Shown piece after piece: positions 25,958 to 33,661 of a stretch of 64,000 nt of DNA (positions are counted from its first letter, which is position 1; each line of letters opens with the position of its first letter). This DNA is from Chryseobacterium fluminis. GTDB taxonomy: Bacteria > Bacteroidota > Bacteroidia > Flavobacteriales > Weeksellaceae. The translations under genes and the position numbers were made by a program. The stretch spans positions 3,472,001 to 3,536,000 of the forward strand of contig NZ_CP111121.1 in assembly GCF_026314945.1 (NCBI RefSeq), in the 5' to 3' direction. The notes beneath the pieces are model-generated. The model was not told the DNA's origin. It did no database searches and saw only the letters and a list, made by a program, of their open reading frames with translations.

Positions 25958-26785
25958 ATGAAAATTTATAAATTTTTATCATTACTTTATATTGCCTTCA
26001 CTTTTTTCGCTTTGACCTCTTGTCGTAATAGTGACAGGGAAGACTTCGCGAATGAAACTCCCGGAAATCTTCAGCTTAAATTTGAAAACGGATTCAATAA
26101 TCTTGGAGATATTGTTCTGAATCAAACTACACAAACCTCTTCGCAGGGACAAAAACATCAGTTTTCTGCACTGAAATATGTGATCAGTAACATCAGTCTG
26201 ATCGATGAAAAAGGAAATGAGTTCAAATACAATGAAAATAATCCCGATAAAGGTGCCTTCATCGTAGACCAGGCAGATGCCGTAGCCGGAATTATCTATC
26301 TCAATCTAAAAGAAATTCCGAAAAACAATTATAAAAAAATAAAATTCGGATTGGGCATCAGTCAGAACGCTTATCTCCTGGGGCACGACGGACAGGCCGA
26401 ATTCTGGAATAAGGCTAAAGCCAAAGGAATGTCATGGTCCTGGGCGGCCGGTTACATTTTTGTAAAGCTGGAAGGGAAATACGGAACAAATTCTCCCGGT
26501 ACGGAATTTATGAATCATACCGGAAATATGGGGAATGTTACAGCCAACGGAACACCGGACCTTTACAGGGAAATTACCTTAAATCTCCCGTCCACGGCAA
26601 GGGTGACCAGCAATATTACCCCTTCTATTCATATTCTTGCAGATTTTAATCAATATTTGAGTGGGGGAAATTTGCTGTTCCTAACCTCAGCAAACGACAT
26701 GATGATGGGATCCGGCCAGCATTTGGTCAAGGTTACCGATAATCTGACAAAAATGTTTACCGTAGACCATGTACACAATGATTAA
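25958..26785 (+). CDS. mbnP: MbnP-like copper-binding lipoprotein
   Basis: This 275-residue lipoprotein has a lipobox (FFALTSC). It shows the MbnP-family layout: N-terminal strand LQLKFENGFNNLGDIVLN, then QFSALKYVISNISLIDEKG, then the Trp-rich signature MSWSWAAGYIFVKLEG near residues 156-171, and a C-terminal HVHND. In characterised members a partner MbnH haem enzyme oxidises a Trp to kynurenine, creating a copper site. The WSW motif is a candidate for that chemistry. The mbnH gene overlaps its last 8 bases. The conserved pair gives a fairly secure identification, though no outside comparison was possible. Confidence 0.85.
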   Translation: MKIYKFLSLLYIAFTFFALTSCRNSDREDFANETPGNLQLKFENGFNNLGDIVLNQTTQTSSQGQKHQFSALKYVISNISLIDEKGNEFKYNENNPDKGAFIVDQADAVAGIIYLNLKEIPKNNYKKIKFGLGISQNAYLLGHDGQAEFWNKAKAKGMSWSWAAGYIFVKLEGKYGTNSPGTEFMNHTGNMGNVTANGTPDLYREITLNLPSTARVTSNITPSIHILADFNQYLSGGNLLFLTSANDMMMGSGQHLVKVTDNLTKMFTVDHVHND

Positions 26786-27821
26786 AATATATAAAACAGG
26801 AGTACTCCTGCTTTCTCTTTTAAATTTTGTGGCATGTTCAGAGGAGGTGATGGAGCCATTGGAAAAAGATGAGATCTACAACCTGTCCTTTCCGTCATAC
26901 TTTCCGGAAATGACTTTCGATCAGTCAGGTAATCCCATAACCAAAAATGGGGTGGAACTGGGAAGAAAACTATTCTATGAAGGAAAACTTTCACGAAATA
27001 ATACCATTTCATGTGGATTTTGTCATATTCAGGAAAATGCATTTACCCATCACGGACATACGGTCAGTCATGGAGTGGACGACAGGACCGGAATACGAAA
27101 TGCGCCGGCGATCCAGAATATGGCTTTTCTAAAACGGTACATGTGGGATGGAGTTATTCACAATTTAAATGAACAGCCGGTCATTCCCATAACCAACGAA
27201 GATGAAATGGATAGTTCAATGCCCGAAGTAATTTCAAAGCTTAAGACAGATTCTAAGTATAAAAAATTATTCAGATCTGCATATGGAGACGAAAATATTA
27301 CAGGCGAAAGAATACTGAAAGCATTATCACAATTTATGGCGACGATGATTTCTGCAGATGCTAAATATGACCGTGTAAAACAGGGAAAAGAAAATTTTAC
27401 CTCAGAAGAAGCTCAGGGAATGGGTTTGTTTCAGCAGAAATGTGCCTCCTGTCACAGCGGACCCCTTTTTTCGGATGAAAGTTTCAGAAATACCGGGATG
27501 TATTACAATATGCAGTTCAAAGATGCCGGACGTTACCGCGTAACACTCGACCAAAGTGATTGGATGAAATTCCGGGTTCCAGGTCTGCGAAATGTGGAAT
27601 ATACGGCACCCTACATGCATGACGGAAGGTTCTATACGTTAAAAGCGGTGCTTGATTTTTACTCGGATAACGTTGAAGATAATCCTAATCTTGATTCTCA
27701 GCTAACGCAAAACGGACATGTCGGAATTGCGATGAATGCCCAGGAAAAACAATTCATTATTACCTTTTTGAAAACGTTGTCTGACAAGAACTTTATTAAT
27801 GATCCAAAATTTGCGGAATAA
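26778..27821 (+). CDS. mbnH: MbnH-like di-haem peroxidase/MauG-family protein
   Basis: A lipoprotein (LLSLLNFVAC) of the bacterial cytochrome c peroxidase/MauG superfamily, about 347 residues. The two haem motifs CGFCH (near residue 80) and CASCH (near 225) are spaced as in the family. ELGRKLFYEGKLSRNNTISC, GIRNAPAIQNMAF and APYMHDGRFYTLKAVLDFY are typical. Within the superfamily, the MbnP partner directly before it (8-base overlap, ATG at 26778) points to MbnH, which carries out tryptophan-to-kynurenine oxidation, rather than a plain peroxidase. The export-dependent haem attachment places it in the periplasm. Confidence 0.9.
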   Translation: MIKIYKTGVLLLSLLNFVACSEEVMEPLEKDEIYNLSFPSYFPEMTFDQSGNPITKNGVELGRKLFYEGKLSRNNTISCGFCHIQENAFTHHGHTVSHGVDDRTGIRNAPAIQNMAFLKRYMWDGVIHNLNEQPVIPITNEDEMDSSMPEVISKLKTDSKYKKLFRSAYGDENITGERILKALSQFMATMISADAKYDRVKQGKENFTSEEAQGMGLFQQKCASCHSGPLFSDESFRNTGMYYNMQFKDAGRYRVTLDQSDWMKFRVPGLRNVEYTAPYMHDGRFYTLKAVLDFYSDNVEDNPNLDSQLTQNGHVGIAMNAQEKQFIITFLKTLSDKNFINDPKFAE

Positions 27822-27831
27822 TTTATTGAAC

Positions 27832-28773
27832 ATGAAGAAGATATTTTTAATCATAAGCCTGACATTATTTCATGTAAGTCAGGCTGAAATTATCATTGAC
27901 AGTCTCTATATTCCTGCGGTTTCTAATCCCATGCTTTTTGAGGATTGTGATGCCTGCGGATGTGCCGCAGGCAACGGGTCGTCCGGTTTTGAATCGTTAC
28001 TCAATCCTCAGTTTATCGGGATTAAATATTTTGCCCAGCATTATAAGGCAAAAGAAAACCTATTTGTAAAAGATTTGACGCAGGACCAATATTTTAATAC
28101 CATTCAGCTTTGGGGTAAAATTCCCTTGACGCAAAAACTGAGTATGTATGGAAGCCTGCCGTTTCATTTTCATGAAAAGCAGACCACGCAGGGAGATCTT
28201 ACAATCCATGGAATCGGAGATCTGAACCTGATGGGAATTTATCAGCTCTTCAGTTCAAAAGATAATCTGCATCAGTTCAATGGAGGACTTGGGGTAAAAG
28301 TTCCGTTGGGAAAATTTGATGAAAAAGGCGTTTCGGGAGTCAATCCAAGTTTTCAGCTGGGAACAGGGAGTTGGGATTATCAGATGGTTTTGAATTATAA
28401 ATTTCAAAAAAATAAACTGGCTCTTCTGGTGAATACAGATTATACCATAAAAACTGAAAACAAAAAGGATTACCGTTTCGGAAATCAATGGAACTATGCG
28501 ACGACAGGATTTTATCAGATTCTGTCCGGTGACAAAACTCTTTTGTCCGGCAAAATAGGTTTGCAGGGAGAAGTTTACGATACAAACAGACAATTTGGCG
28601 AAGCATTGCCCAATACCGCAGGAAGTGCATTATACGGAAAGCTCGGATTTGAGGCTTCCTACGGAAAATTCAGTTTGGGAAGTGAGGTCATGCTTCCTGC
28701 ATATTCCAATTTGGCAGGAGGAGATATTGAAGCAAGATCCCGATTTAGTATTTTCTTAAATTTTGGAATTTAG
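27832..28773 (+). CDS. Outer-membrane beta-barrel protein of the MbnP/MbnH locus
   Basis: This 313-residue protein starts at ATG 27832 with a signal peptide (IFLIISLTLFHVSQA). After about 25 residues it shows a striking Cys cluster, CDACGCAAGNG. The rest is alternating strands of a porin-like barrel (LSMYGSLPFHFHEKQ, LNLMGIYQLF, YATTGFYQIL) ending in a typical aromatic outer-membrane strand (RFSIFLNFGI). It belongs to the MetA/transporter-like barrels found downstream of MbnH genes. The exposed CxxCxC could bind copper. It closes the metal module just before a palindromic repeat. Confidence 0.75.
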   Translation: MKKIFLIISLTLFHVSQAEIIIDSLYIPAVSNPMLFEDCDACGCAAGNGSSGFESLLNPQFIGIKYFAQHYKAKENLFVKDLTQDQYFNTIQLWGKIPLTQKLSMYGSLPFHFHEKQTTQGDLTIHGIGDLNLMGIYQLFSSKDNLHQFNGGLGVKVPLGKFDEKGVSGVNPSFQLGTGSWDYQMVLNYKFQKNKLALLVNTDYTIKTENKKDYRFGNQWNYATTGFYQILSGDKTLLSGKIGLQGEVYDTNRQFGEALPNTAGSALYGKLGFEASYGKFSLGSEVMLPAYSNLAGGDIEARSRFSIFLNFGI

Positions 28774-28786
28774 AAAGTGCTTTTGT

Positions 28787-28878
28787 TTCCCACAGATTAC
28801 ACAGATTTTTTTAATTATTAATTTAAAAAGCGAAAAATATACCTTATCATCTGTGAAAATCCGTGGAATCTGTGGGAA
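28787..28878. repeat. Long imperfect palindrome TTCCCACAGATT...AATCTGTGGGAA
   Basis: Arms of 23 bases (28787-28809 and 28856-28878) match at about 20 positions around a 46-base AT-rich centre. It resembles the cgcagat-type repeats at 59409-59749. It probably is a degenerate mobile or REP-like palindrome; it could also help end transcription of the metal module. Confidence 0.65.
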
Positions 28879-28955
28879 ATTATAAAATTTATTTTTAAAG
28901 TATTTAATTGAAAATCATAGAATTAAATTAAATTTTTATTCTATGATTTATTTTC

Positions 28956-28963
28956 TATCTTTG
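28956..28963 (+). promoter_or_regulatory. -7 box TATCTTTG for the B12 riboswitch transcript
   Basis: A perfect TAnnTTTG match just upstream of the cobalamin riboswitch. No convincing -33 element at the usual spacing. Confidence 0.6.
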
Positions 28964-28969
28964 CCGCAA

Positions 28970-29170
28970 TCTGGTGAGCCGTAAAAAGCGCTTAAAAGGG
29001 AATCCGGTGAAAATCCGGAACAGACCCGCTGCTGTAAGCTCCACTAAACAAGTTTTTGAAGATGATATCCACTGTTATTTAATGGGAAGGATTTCAGAAA
29101 CGGAGTAAGTCAGAAGACCTGCCAGAAGATTTAACGTTTGACGCTTTCGTGGAATAAAGCTTAGGACATC
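28970..29170 (+). promoter_or_regulatory. Cobalamin (vitamin B12) riboswitch
   Basis: This is an adenosyl- or aqua-cobalamin-sensing leader RNA. The conserved core is easy to see: GGTGAGCC near 28973, then AAAGGGAATCCGGTGAAAAT, then CCGGAACAGACCCGCTGCTG (B12-box region) and AGTAAGTCAGAAGACCTGCC, closing with GACGCTTTCGTGG. It lies between a good -7 box and the btuB gene, so B12 sufficiency should switch the receptor operon off. Length about 200 bases, normal for the class. Confidence 0.95.
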
Positions 29171-29251
29171 ATTGATTTTGTGCAGTTTACAGCTGTGCTC
29201 AGTCGTTGTATTCTTATATCCATTGGCGTCATCATTATTCTAAATGAGCTA

Positions 29252-31282
29252 ATGGTGACAACATTTTTTACATCTCAACTTCAGAAGGTTGTTTTCACAG
29301 TATTTGTGTTAACGGCTACCCTTATATTTTCACAATCGAAGAAAGATACGGTAAAGGAACAGACGATCATTCCTGTTCATATTAAAAAGAAAAATTTTAA
29401 AGAAATCCTTCCTGCACAGGTTTTATCGGGTGAACAGCTGGATCGATTGAATAGCCAGTCCGTTGCGGATGCCTTACGATATTTTGCCGGAATTCAGATC
29501 AAAGATTACGGTGGAATAGGAGGTTTGAAAACCATCAATATCCGAAGTATGGGAAGCCAGCATGTCGGTGTCTTTTACGACGGAATCCAAATCGGTAATG
29601 CACAAAACGGGATTGTGGATTTGGGAAGGTATTCGTTGGATGATCTTGAGGAAATTTCGTTGTATAACGGACAAAAGAGTGAAATTTTTCAACCTGCGAA
29701 AGATTTCGGTTCTTCGGGTTCTATTTACTTACAACCGAAAATTCCAAGTTTTAAAGGAAACAGAAAGACAAATTTGGTTGTTAAATTTAAGAATAGTTCG
29801 ATTGATCTTTTTAATCCTTCTTTTCGTCTGGAACAGAAAATTTCTGATAAAATTTCAGCGAGCTTTAGTTCTGAATTTTTGCAGAGTGACGGAATTTACA
29901 AATTCAGGTATAAAAAGAAGTATCCTGACGGACAGGTTGCCAATGACACTATTGCTAAAAGATTTGATTCTGATATAAAATCGAAACGTTTTGAAACTTC
30001 GCTTAACGGAAAACTGAAAGACGGAGAATGGACGTTGAGAGGATACGGATATTTGTCTGATCGGGGAATTCCCGCAGCCATTGTAAACAATCGTTTCGGC
30101 AGTCGTGGACAGCGTTTGAGAGACGAGAATTATTTTGTTCAGGGAAGTTTAAGGAAAAAAATATTTCCAAAATTTGAAACTCAGCTTAAAGCAAAATTTG
30201 CTTACGATTATACTTTTTATTCAGACACTCTTTCTACGGAAACAGATTTTCCAGTTCGTAATATATATGTTCAGCGAGAGTTTTATGTTTCTTCTTCCAA
30301 TGTTTATTCGATTACCAAAGATTGGGATGTAAGTGCGAGTGCAGATTTCCAGTTTAATAATCTGGATGCGAATTTGGTCAATTTTTCCTATCCTAAACGA
30401 TATACTTCTTTGGTAGCTTTCGCAACGACGTATCAATTAGGAAGATTAAAATTCTTAGGAAGTGTTTTGGGAACTTTTGTTTCGGAAGAAGTAGAAAAGA
30501 ATTCAAAATCACCCGACAAGAGAGAATGGACGCCTGCAGCTTTTCTGTCTTATAACCCTTTTTCAAACAAAAATCTTACGGTAAGAGCTTTTTATAAAAG
30601 AATTTTTAGGATGCCGACTTTTAATGATTTTTATTATACGGTTATTGGAAATACAGCCCTGAAACCCGAATTTACCAATCAATATAATCTGGGTTTGACT
30701 TATGAAAAACAATTTTCAGGAAGATTTTTAAAATTAATCTATGCTAAAGCGGATGGTTATTTCAATAAAGTTGAAAATAAAATCATTGCAGCTCCGACAG
30801 GAAATTTATTCCGATGGACTATGATGAATCTTGGTAATGTTGAGATCTTGGGAACAGATGTTCATGTTCAGGCCGATCTTCAATTGGGGAAAGTGACGTT
30901 AAAACCTCAGATGAATTATACTTTTCAAAGAGCAAGAGATTTTTCGGACAGAAACGAATCTTATTTCGGAGATCAGATTCCTTACACACCTTGGCACAGC
31001 GGAAACTTTGTGATGATGGCGGATTACAAAGACTGGAGTTTCAATTACAGCTTTGTGTATGTAGGAGAGCGTTACGACGGACAACAAAATAATATTCAGT
31101 ACAACTATATCCAGCCTTGGTATACGCATGATTTGTCGGTTCAGAAAAATATTAAGTGGAGAGAGCATCAGTTTAAGGCAAGTGTTGAGGTGAATAATGT
31201 TTTCAATCAATATTATGATGTGGTACTGAATTATCCGATGCCCGGAAGAAATTTTAAACTCATCGTAAGTTTTATATTATGA
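29252..31282 (+). CDS. btuB: BtuB-type TonB-dependent cobalamin receptor
   Basis: This outer-membrane importer for vitamin B12 follows the riboswitch. The ATG at 29252 gives a signal peptide (VVFTVFVLTATLIFSQ); the frame runs on upstream to 29180 but into riboswitch RNA. The plug domain begins with QVLSGEQLDRLNSQSVADAL and IQIKDYGGIGGLKTINIRS. The 22-strand barrel ends in NVFNQYYDVVLNYPMPGRNF and the final IVSFIL with a terminal hydrophobic residue. About 676 residues. The next gene starts 4 bases before its stop (ATGA overlap). Confidence 0.92.
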   Translation: MVTTFFTSQLQKVVFTVFVLTATLIFSQSKKDTVKEQTIIPVHIKKKNFKEILPAQVLSGEQLDRLNSQSVADALRYFAGIQIKDYGGIGGLKTINIRSMGSQHVGVFYDGIQIGNAQNGIVDLGRYSLDDLEEISLYNGQKSEIFQPAKDFGSSGSIYLQPKIPSFKGNRKTNLVVKFKNSSIDLFNPSFRLEQKISDKISASFSSEFLQSDGIYKFRYKKKYPDGQVANDTIAKRFDSDIKSKRFETSLNGKLKDGEWTLRGYGYLSDRGIPAAIVNNRFGSRGQRLRDENYFVQGSLRKKIFPKFETQLKAKFAYDYTFYSDTLSTETDFPVRNIYVQREFYVSSSNVYSITKDWDVSASADFQFNNLDANLVNFSYPKRYTSLVAFATTYQLGRLKFLGSVLGTFVSEEVEKNSKSPDKREWTPAAFLSYNPFSNKNLTVRAFYKRIFRMPTFNDFYYTVIGNTALKPEFTNQYNLGLTYEKQFSGRFLKLIYAKADGYFNKVENKIIAAPTGNLFRWTMMNLGNVEILGTDVHVQADLQLGKVTLKPQMNYTFQRARDFSDRNESYFGDQIPYTPWHSGNFVMMADYKDWSFNYSFVYVGERYDGQQNNIQYNYIQPWYTHDLSVQKNIKWREHQFKASVEVNNVFNQYYDVVLNYPMPGRNFKLIVSFIL

Positions 31283-32415
31283 AAAAATTAAACTTTTATC
31301 TTTTTATCGGTGTATTATTTTCATTGGTTTCATGTAGAACGGATGAATATATTCCCCGTGAAGAAACGGTTCCGGGACTTGCCCAACCGGAGAATACGGC
31401 AATAAAAGGTTTTTATGTCCTGAACGAAGGAAACATGGGAAGCAACAAATGTACTTTGGACTTTTTCGATTATACAACAGGAACCTATCACCGGAATATC
31501 TATGCTGAAATCAATCCGAATGTTGTAAAAGAGCTTGGCGACGTTGGAAACGATATCCAAATCTACGGAAGCAAGCTGTATGCAGTGGTGAATGTTTCCA
31601 ATAAAATAGAGGTGATGGACGCCAAAACTGCGAAACGTATCAAATCGATCGATCTTCAGAACTGCCGTTACATTACATTTAAAAACGGAAAAGCCTACGC
31701 TTCAAGCTATGCAGGTCCGGTTTCTATAGATCCTAATGCTCCATTGGGAAAAGTAGTGGAAATCGATACCGCTTCGCTGAATATTCAGAGAGAAGTCGTC
31801 GTAGGATATCAGCCTGAAGAAATGCAGATGGTGGGAAACCAGCTTTTTGTAGCCAATTCCGGAGGGTATAAATTCCCGAACTATGACCGCACGGTTTCCG
31901 TAGTCGATCTTACTACTTTTAAGGAAACAAAGAAAATAGATGTGGCTATCAATCTTCACCGGATGAAGAAGGACAATTACGGAGATTTGTATGTGACGTC
32001 CAGGGGAGATTATTATACCGTTCCTTCCAGTTTATTCTTAATAGATGCGGCAACAGGCACCGTCAAAAAAGATTTCCATCTTTCAGTAAGCGAAATGACA
32101 ATCGTGAATGACAAACTTTATTATTATGCGAACGAGTTTAATTACAATACGCACACCTACAAAAAATCATTCGGAATCATTGATGTAAAAACCGAGGAAA
32201 TTATTTCCAATAAGATCATTGGCCAGGAGTACGTAGATGCTATAAAAACACCTTACGGAATAGCTGTGAACCCAATCTCTGAAGATATTTACATTACGGA
32301 TGCCCGAAATTATGTATCCACCGGTTTTGTGTATTGTTTTGATAAAAACGGGCAATTTAAATGGAAAACCGAAGGCGGAAATATCCCAGCCCATTTCACC
32401 TTTTTGTATAAATAA
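31279..32415 (+). CDS. BtuG-like beta-propeller surface lipoprotein (cobalamin binding)
   Basis: This 378-residue lipoprotein has lipobox LFSLVSC and an acidic region after it. The rest is a seven-bladed propeller built from YVTN/YncE-like repeats, for example VLNEGNMGSNKCTLDFFDY, LYAVVNVSNKIEVMDAKTAK and QLFVANSGG. In Bacteroides, the surface propeller BtuG caps BtuB and grabs B12 tightly. The layout here (riboswitch, BtuB, then this gene overlapping by 4 bases) matches that. Precise function inferred from family and context. Confidence 0.85.
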   Translation: MKKLNFYLFIGVLFSLVSCRTDEYIPREETVPGLAQPENTAIKGFYVLNEGNMGSNKCTLDFFDYTTGTYHRNIYAEINPNVVKELGDVGNDIQIYGSKLYAVVNVSNKIEVMDAKTAKRIKSIDLQNCRYITFKNGKAYASSYAGPVSIDPNAPLGKVVEIDTASLNIQREVVVGYQPEEMQMVGNQLFVANSGGYKFPNYDRTVSVVDLTTFKETKKIDVAINLHRMKKDNYGDLYVTSRGDYYTVPSSLFLIDAATGTVKKDFHLSVSEMTIVNDKLYYYANEFNYNTHTYKKSFGIIDVKTEEIISNKIIGQEYVDAIKTPYGIAVNPISEDIYITDARNYVSTGFVYCFDKNGQFKWKTEGGNIPAHFTFLYK

Positions 32416-32429
32416 ACTGAATTTGAAAA

Positions 32430-33629
32430 ATGGAAAGAAAAACTTTTAACGTAATAAAAACCACTTTTCTCGCCCTTACTGTAGCAACAGTAGTTGGGTG
32501 CAAAAGCGACAGAGAAGATGAAGATACCTCAAACTTTACCGGTCTTGAAGAATCTTATACGATAAACCGTTTCAAAGTACTGAATATAAATCCGAAAGCG
32601 GGAGGAACCTTTACCTGGAGCATTAATGATTCTGTGATCTCTCAGAATGCTGAGCTGGATTTCATCAGTCCTGTTGTGAAAACCTATCCTTTAACATTAA
32701 AGATAGAAAGCAGCGGAGGTGTAAAAACCTACCAGTCTAAAATAATTGTCAGCCATGAAGCCGGAAATTACAGCAAATATATTTCTGATGTTTTAGATTT
32801 TCGTCCGGCAGTAGGCCAGTTTATCAATGAAGTTCCGGAATATACAGCGGGAAATACATCCGTTGATATGCTTCAGAAAGCCAAAACATCTTTAATCGGC
32901 GGAAACTCCACCATGATCACGCTGGGAGGATATGGCGGCTCTGTTACTTTCGGTTTTGACCATACCATTCCCAATATGAACGGTAAAGATTTTAAAATTC
33001 TCGGAAATGCCTTTTGGGGAAATGATACCAGCCAGCCCCGTTCGGGATCTTGTGAGCCTGGAATTATAGTGGTAGCCTACGACAGAAACAAAAACGGAAA
33101 ACCCGATGAAGACGAATGGTACGAAATTGCCGGCAGCGAATATTTTAAAAATACAACCGTAAAAAATTACAGCATCACTTACTTTAAACCCAATGAAAAT
33201 AAGATTCCCGTTCCGGGAAATGAGTTTTGGCAGACCGATACCGAATATATCAAATGGGAGGATAATTTAGGGAATTCAGGATTTAAAACAAAAAATACCT
33301 TTCATGGGCAAAGCTATTATCCGTTATGGCTTACAGATAGCTCGTACGGTTTTTCGGGAACAAAACTTCAGAACAATTTTTATGATCAGAGCGGAACGGG
33401 ATCGTATTGGGTAGGAAAATCTTATGACTTCGGATATGCCGATAATGCACCCAATAATGACGACGCATCTAATATTGATATCTCCTGGGCTGTCGACAAA
33501 AACGGCAAGTATGTAAAACTTCCGGGGATTGATTTTGTAAAAGTGTACACCGGAATCAATCAGGAAGCTGGATGGCTGGGTGAAGTTTCTACCGAAGTAG
33601 CCGGAGCCTATGATTTACATCTGAATTAA
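32430..33629 (+). CDS. Cell-surface lipoprotein with PKD-like start and Ca-binding-like loop
   Basis: This 399-residue protein has lipobox ATVVGC and an acidic tail. The first 100 residues form an Ig/PKD-like beta domain (FKVLNINPKAGGTFTWSIND). The remainder is a larger beta-rich domain with YDRNKNGKPDEDEWYEIAGS near residue 212, an EF-hand or dockerin-like calcium loop, and WAVDKNGKYVKLPGIDFVKV near the end. Proteins of this kind occur beside BtuG-like propellers in Bacteroidota B12 loci. Its exact role, perhaps as another surface B12 binder, is unknown. It starts 14 bases after the propeller gene. Confidence 0.75.
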   Translation: MERKTFNVIKTTFLALTVATVVGCKSDREDEDTSNFTGLEESYTINRFKVLNINPKAGGTFTWSINDSVISQNAELDFISPVVKTYPLTLKIESSGGVKTYQSKIIVSHEAGNYSKYISDVLDFRPAVGQFINEVPEYTAGNTSVDMLQKAKTSLIGGNSTMITLGGYGGSVTFGFDHTIPNMNGKDFKILGNAFWGNDTSQPRSGSCEPGIIVVAYDRNKNGKPDEDEWYEIAGSEYFKNTTVKNYSITYFKPNENKIPVPGNEFWQTDTEYIKWEDNLGNSGFKTKNTFHGQSYYPLWLTDSSYGFSGTKLQNNFYDQSGTGSYWVGKSYDFGYADNAPNNDDASNIDISWAVDKNGKYVKLPGIDFVKVYTGINQEAGWLGEVSTEVAGAYDLHLN

Positions 33630-33661
33630 AATTTAACAACAATATTTAAATCAATAAAAAA

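Noticed and set aside
29180..29251. Upstream GTG as btuB start
   Set aside because: It lies at the riboswitch 3' end and adds a hydrophobic leader ahead of a complete signal peptide; ATG 29252 is better.
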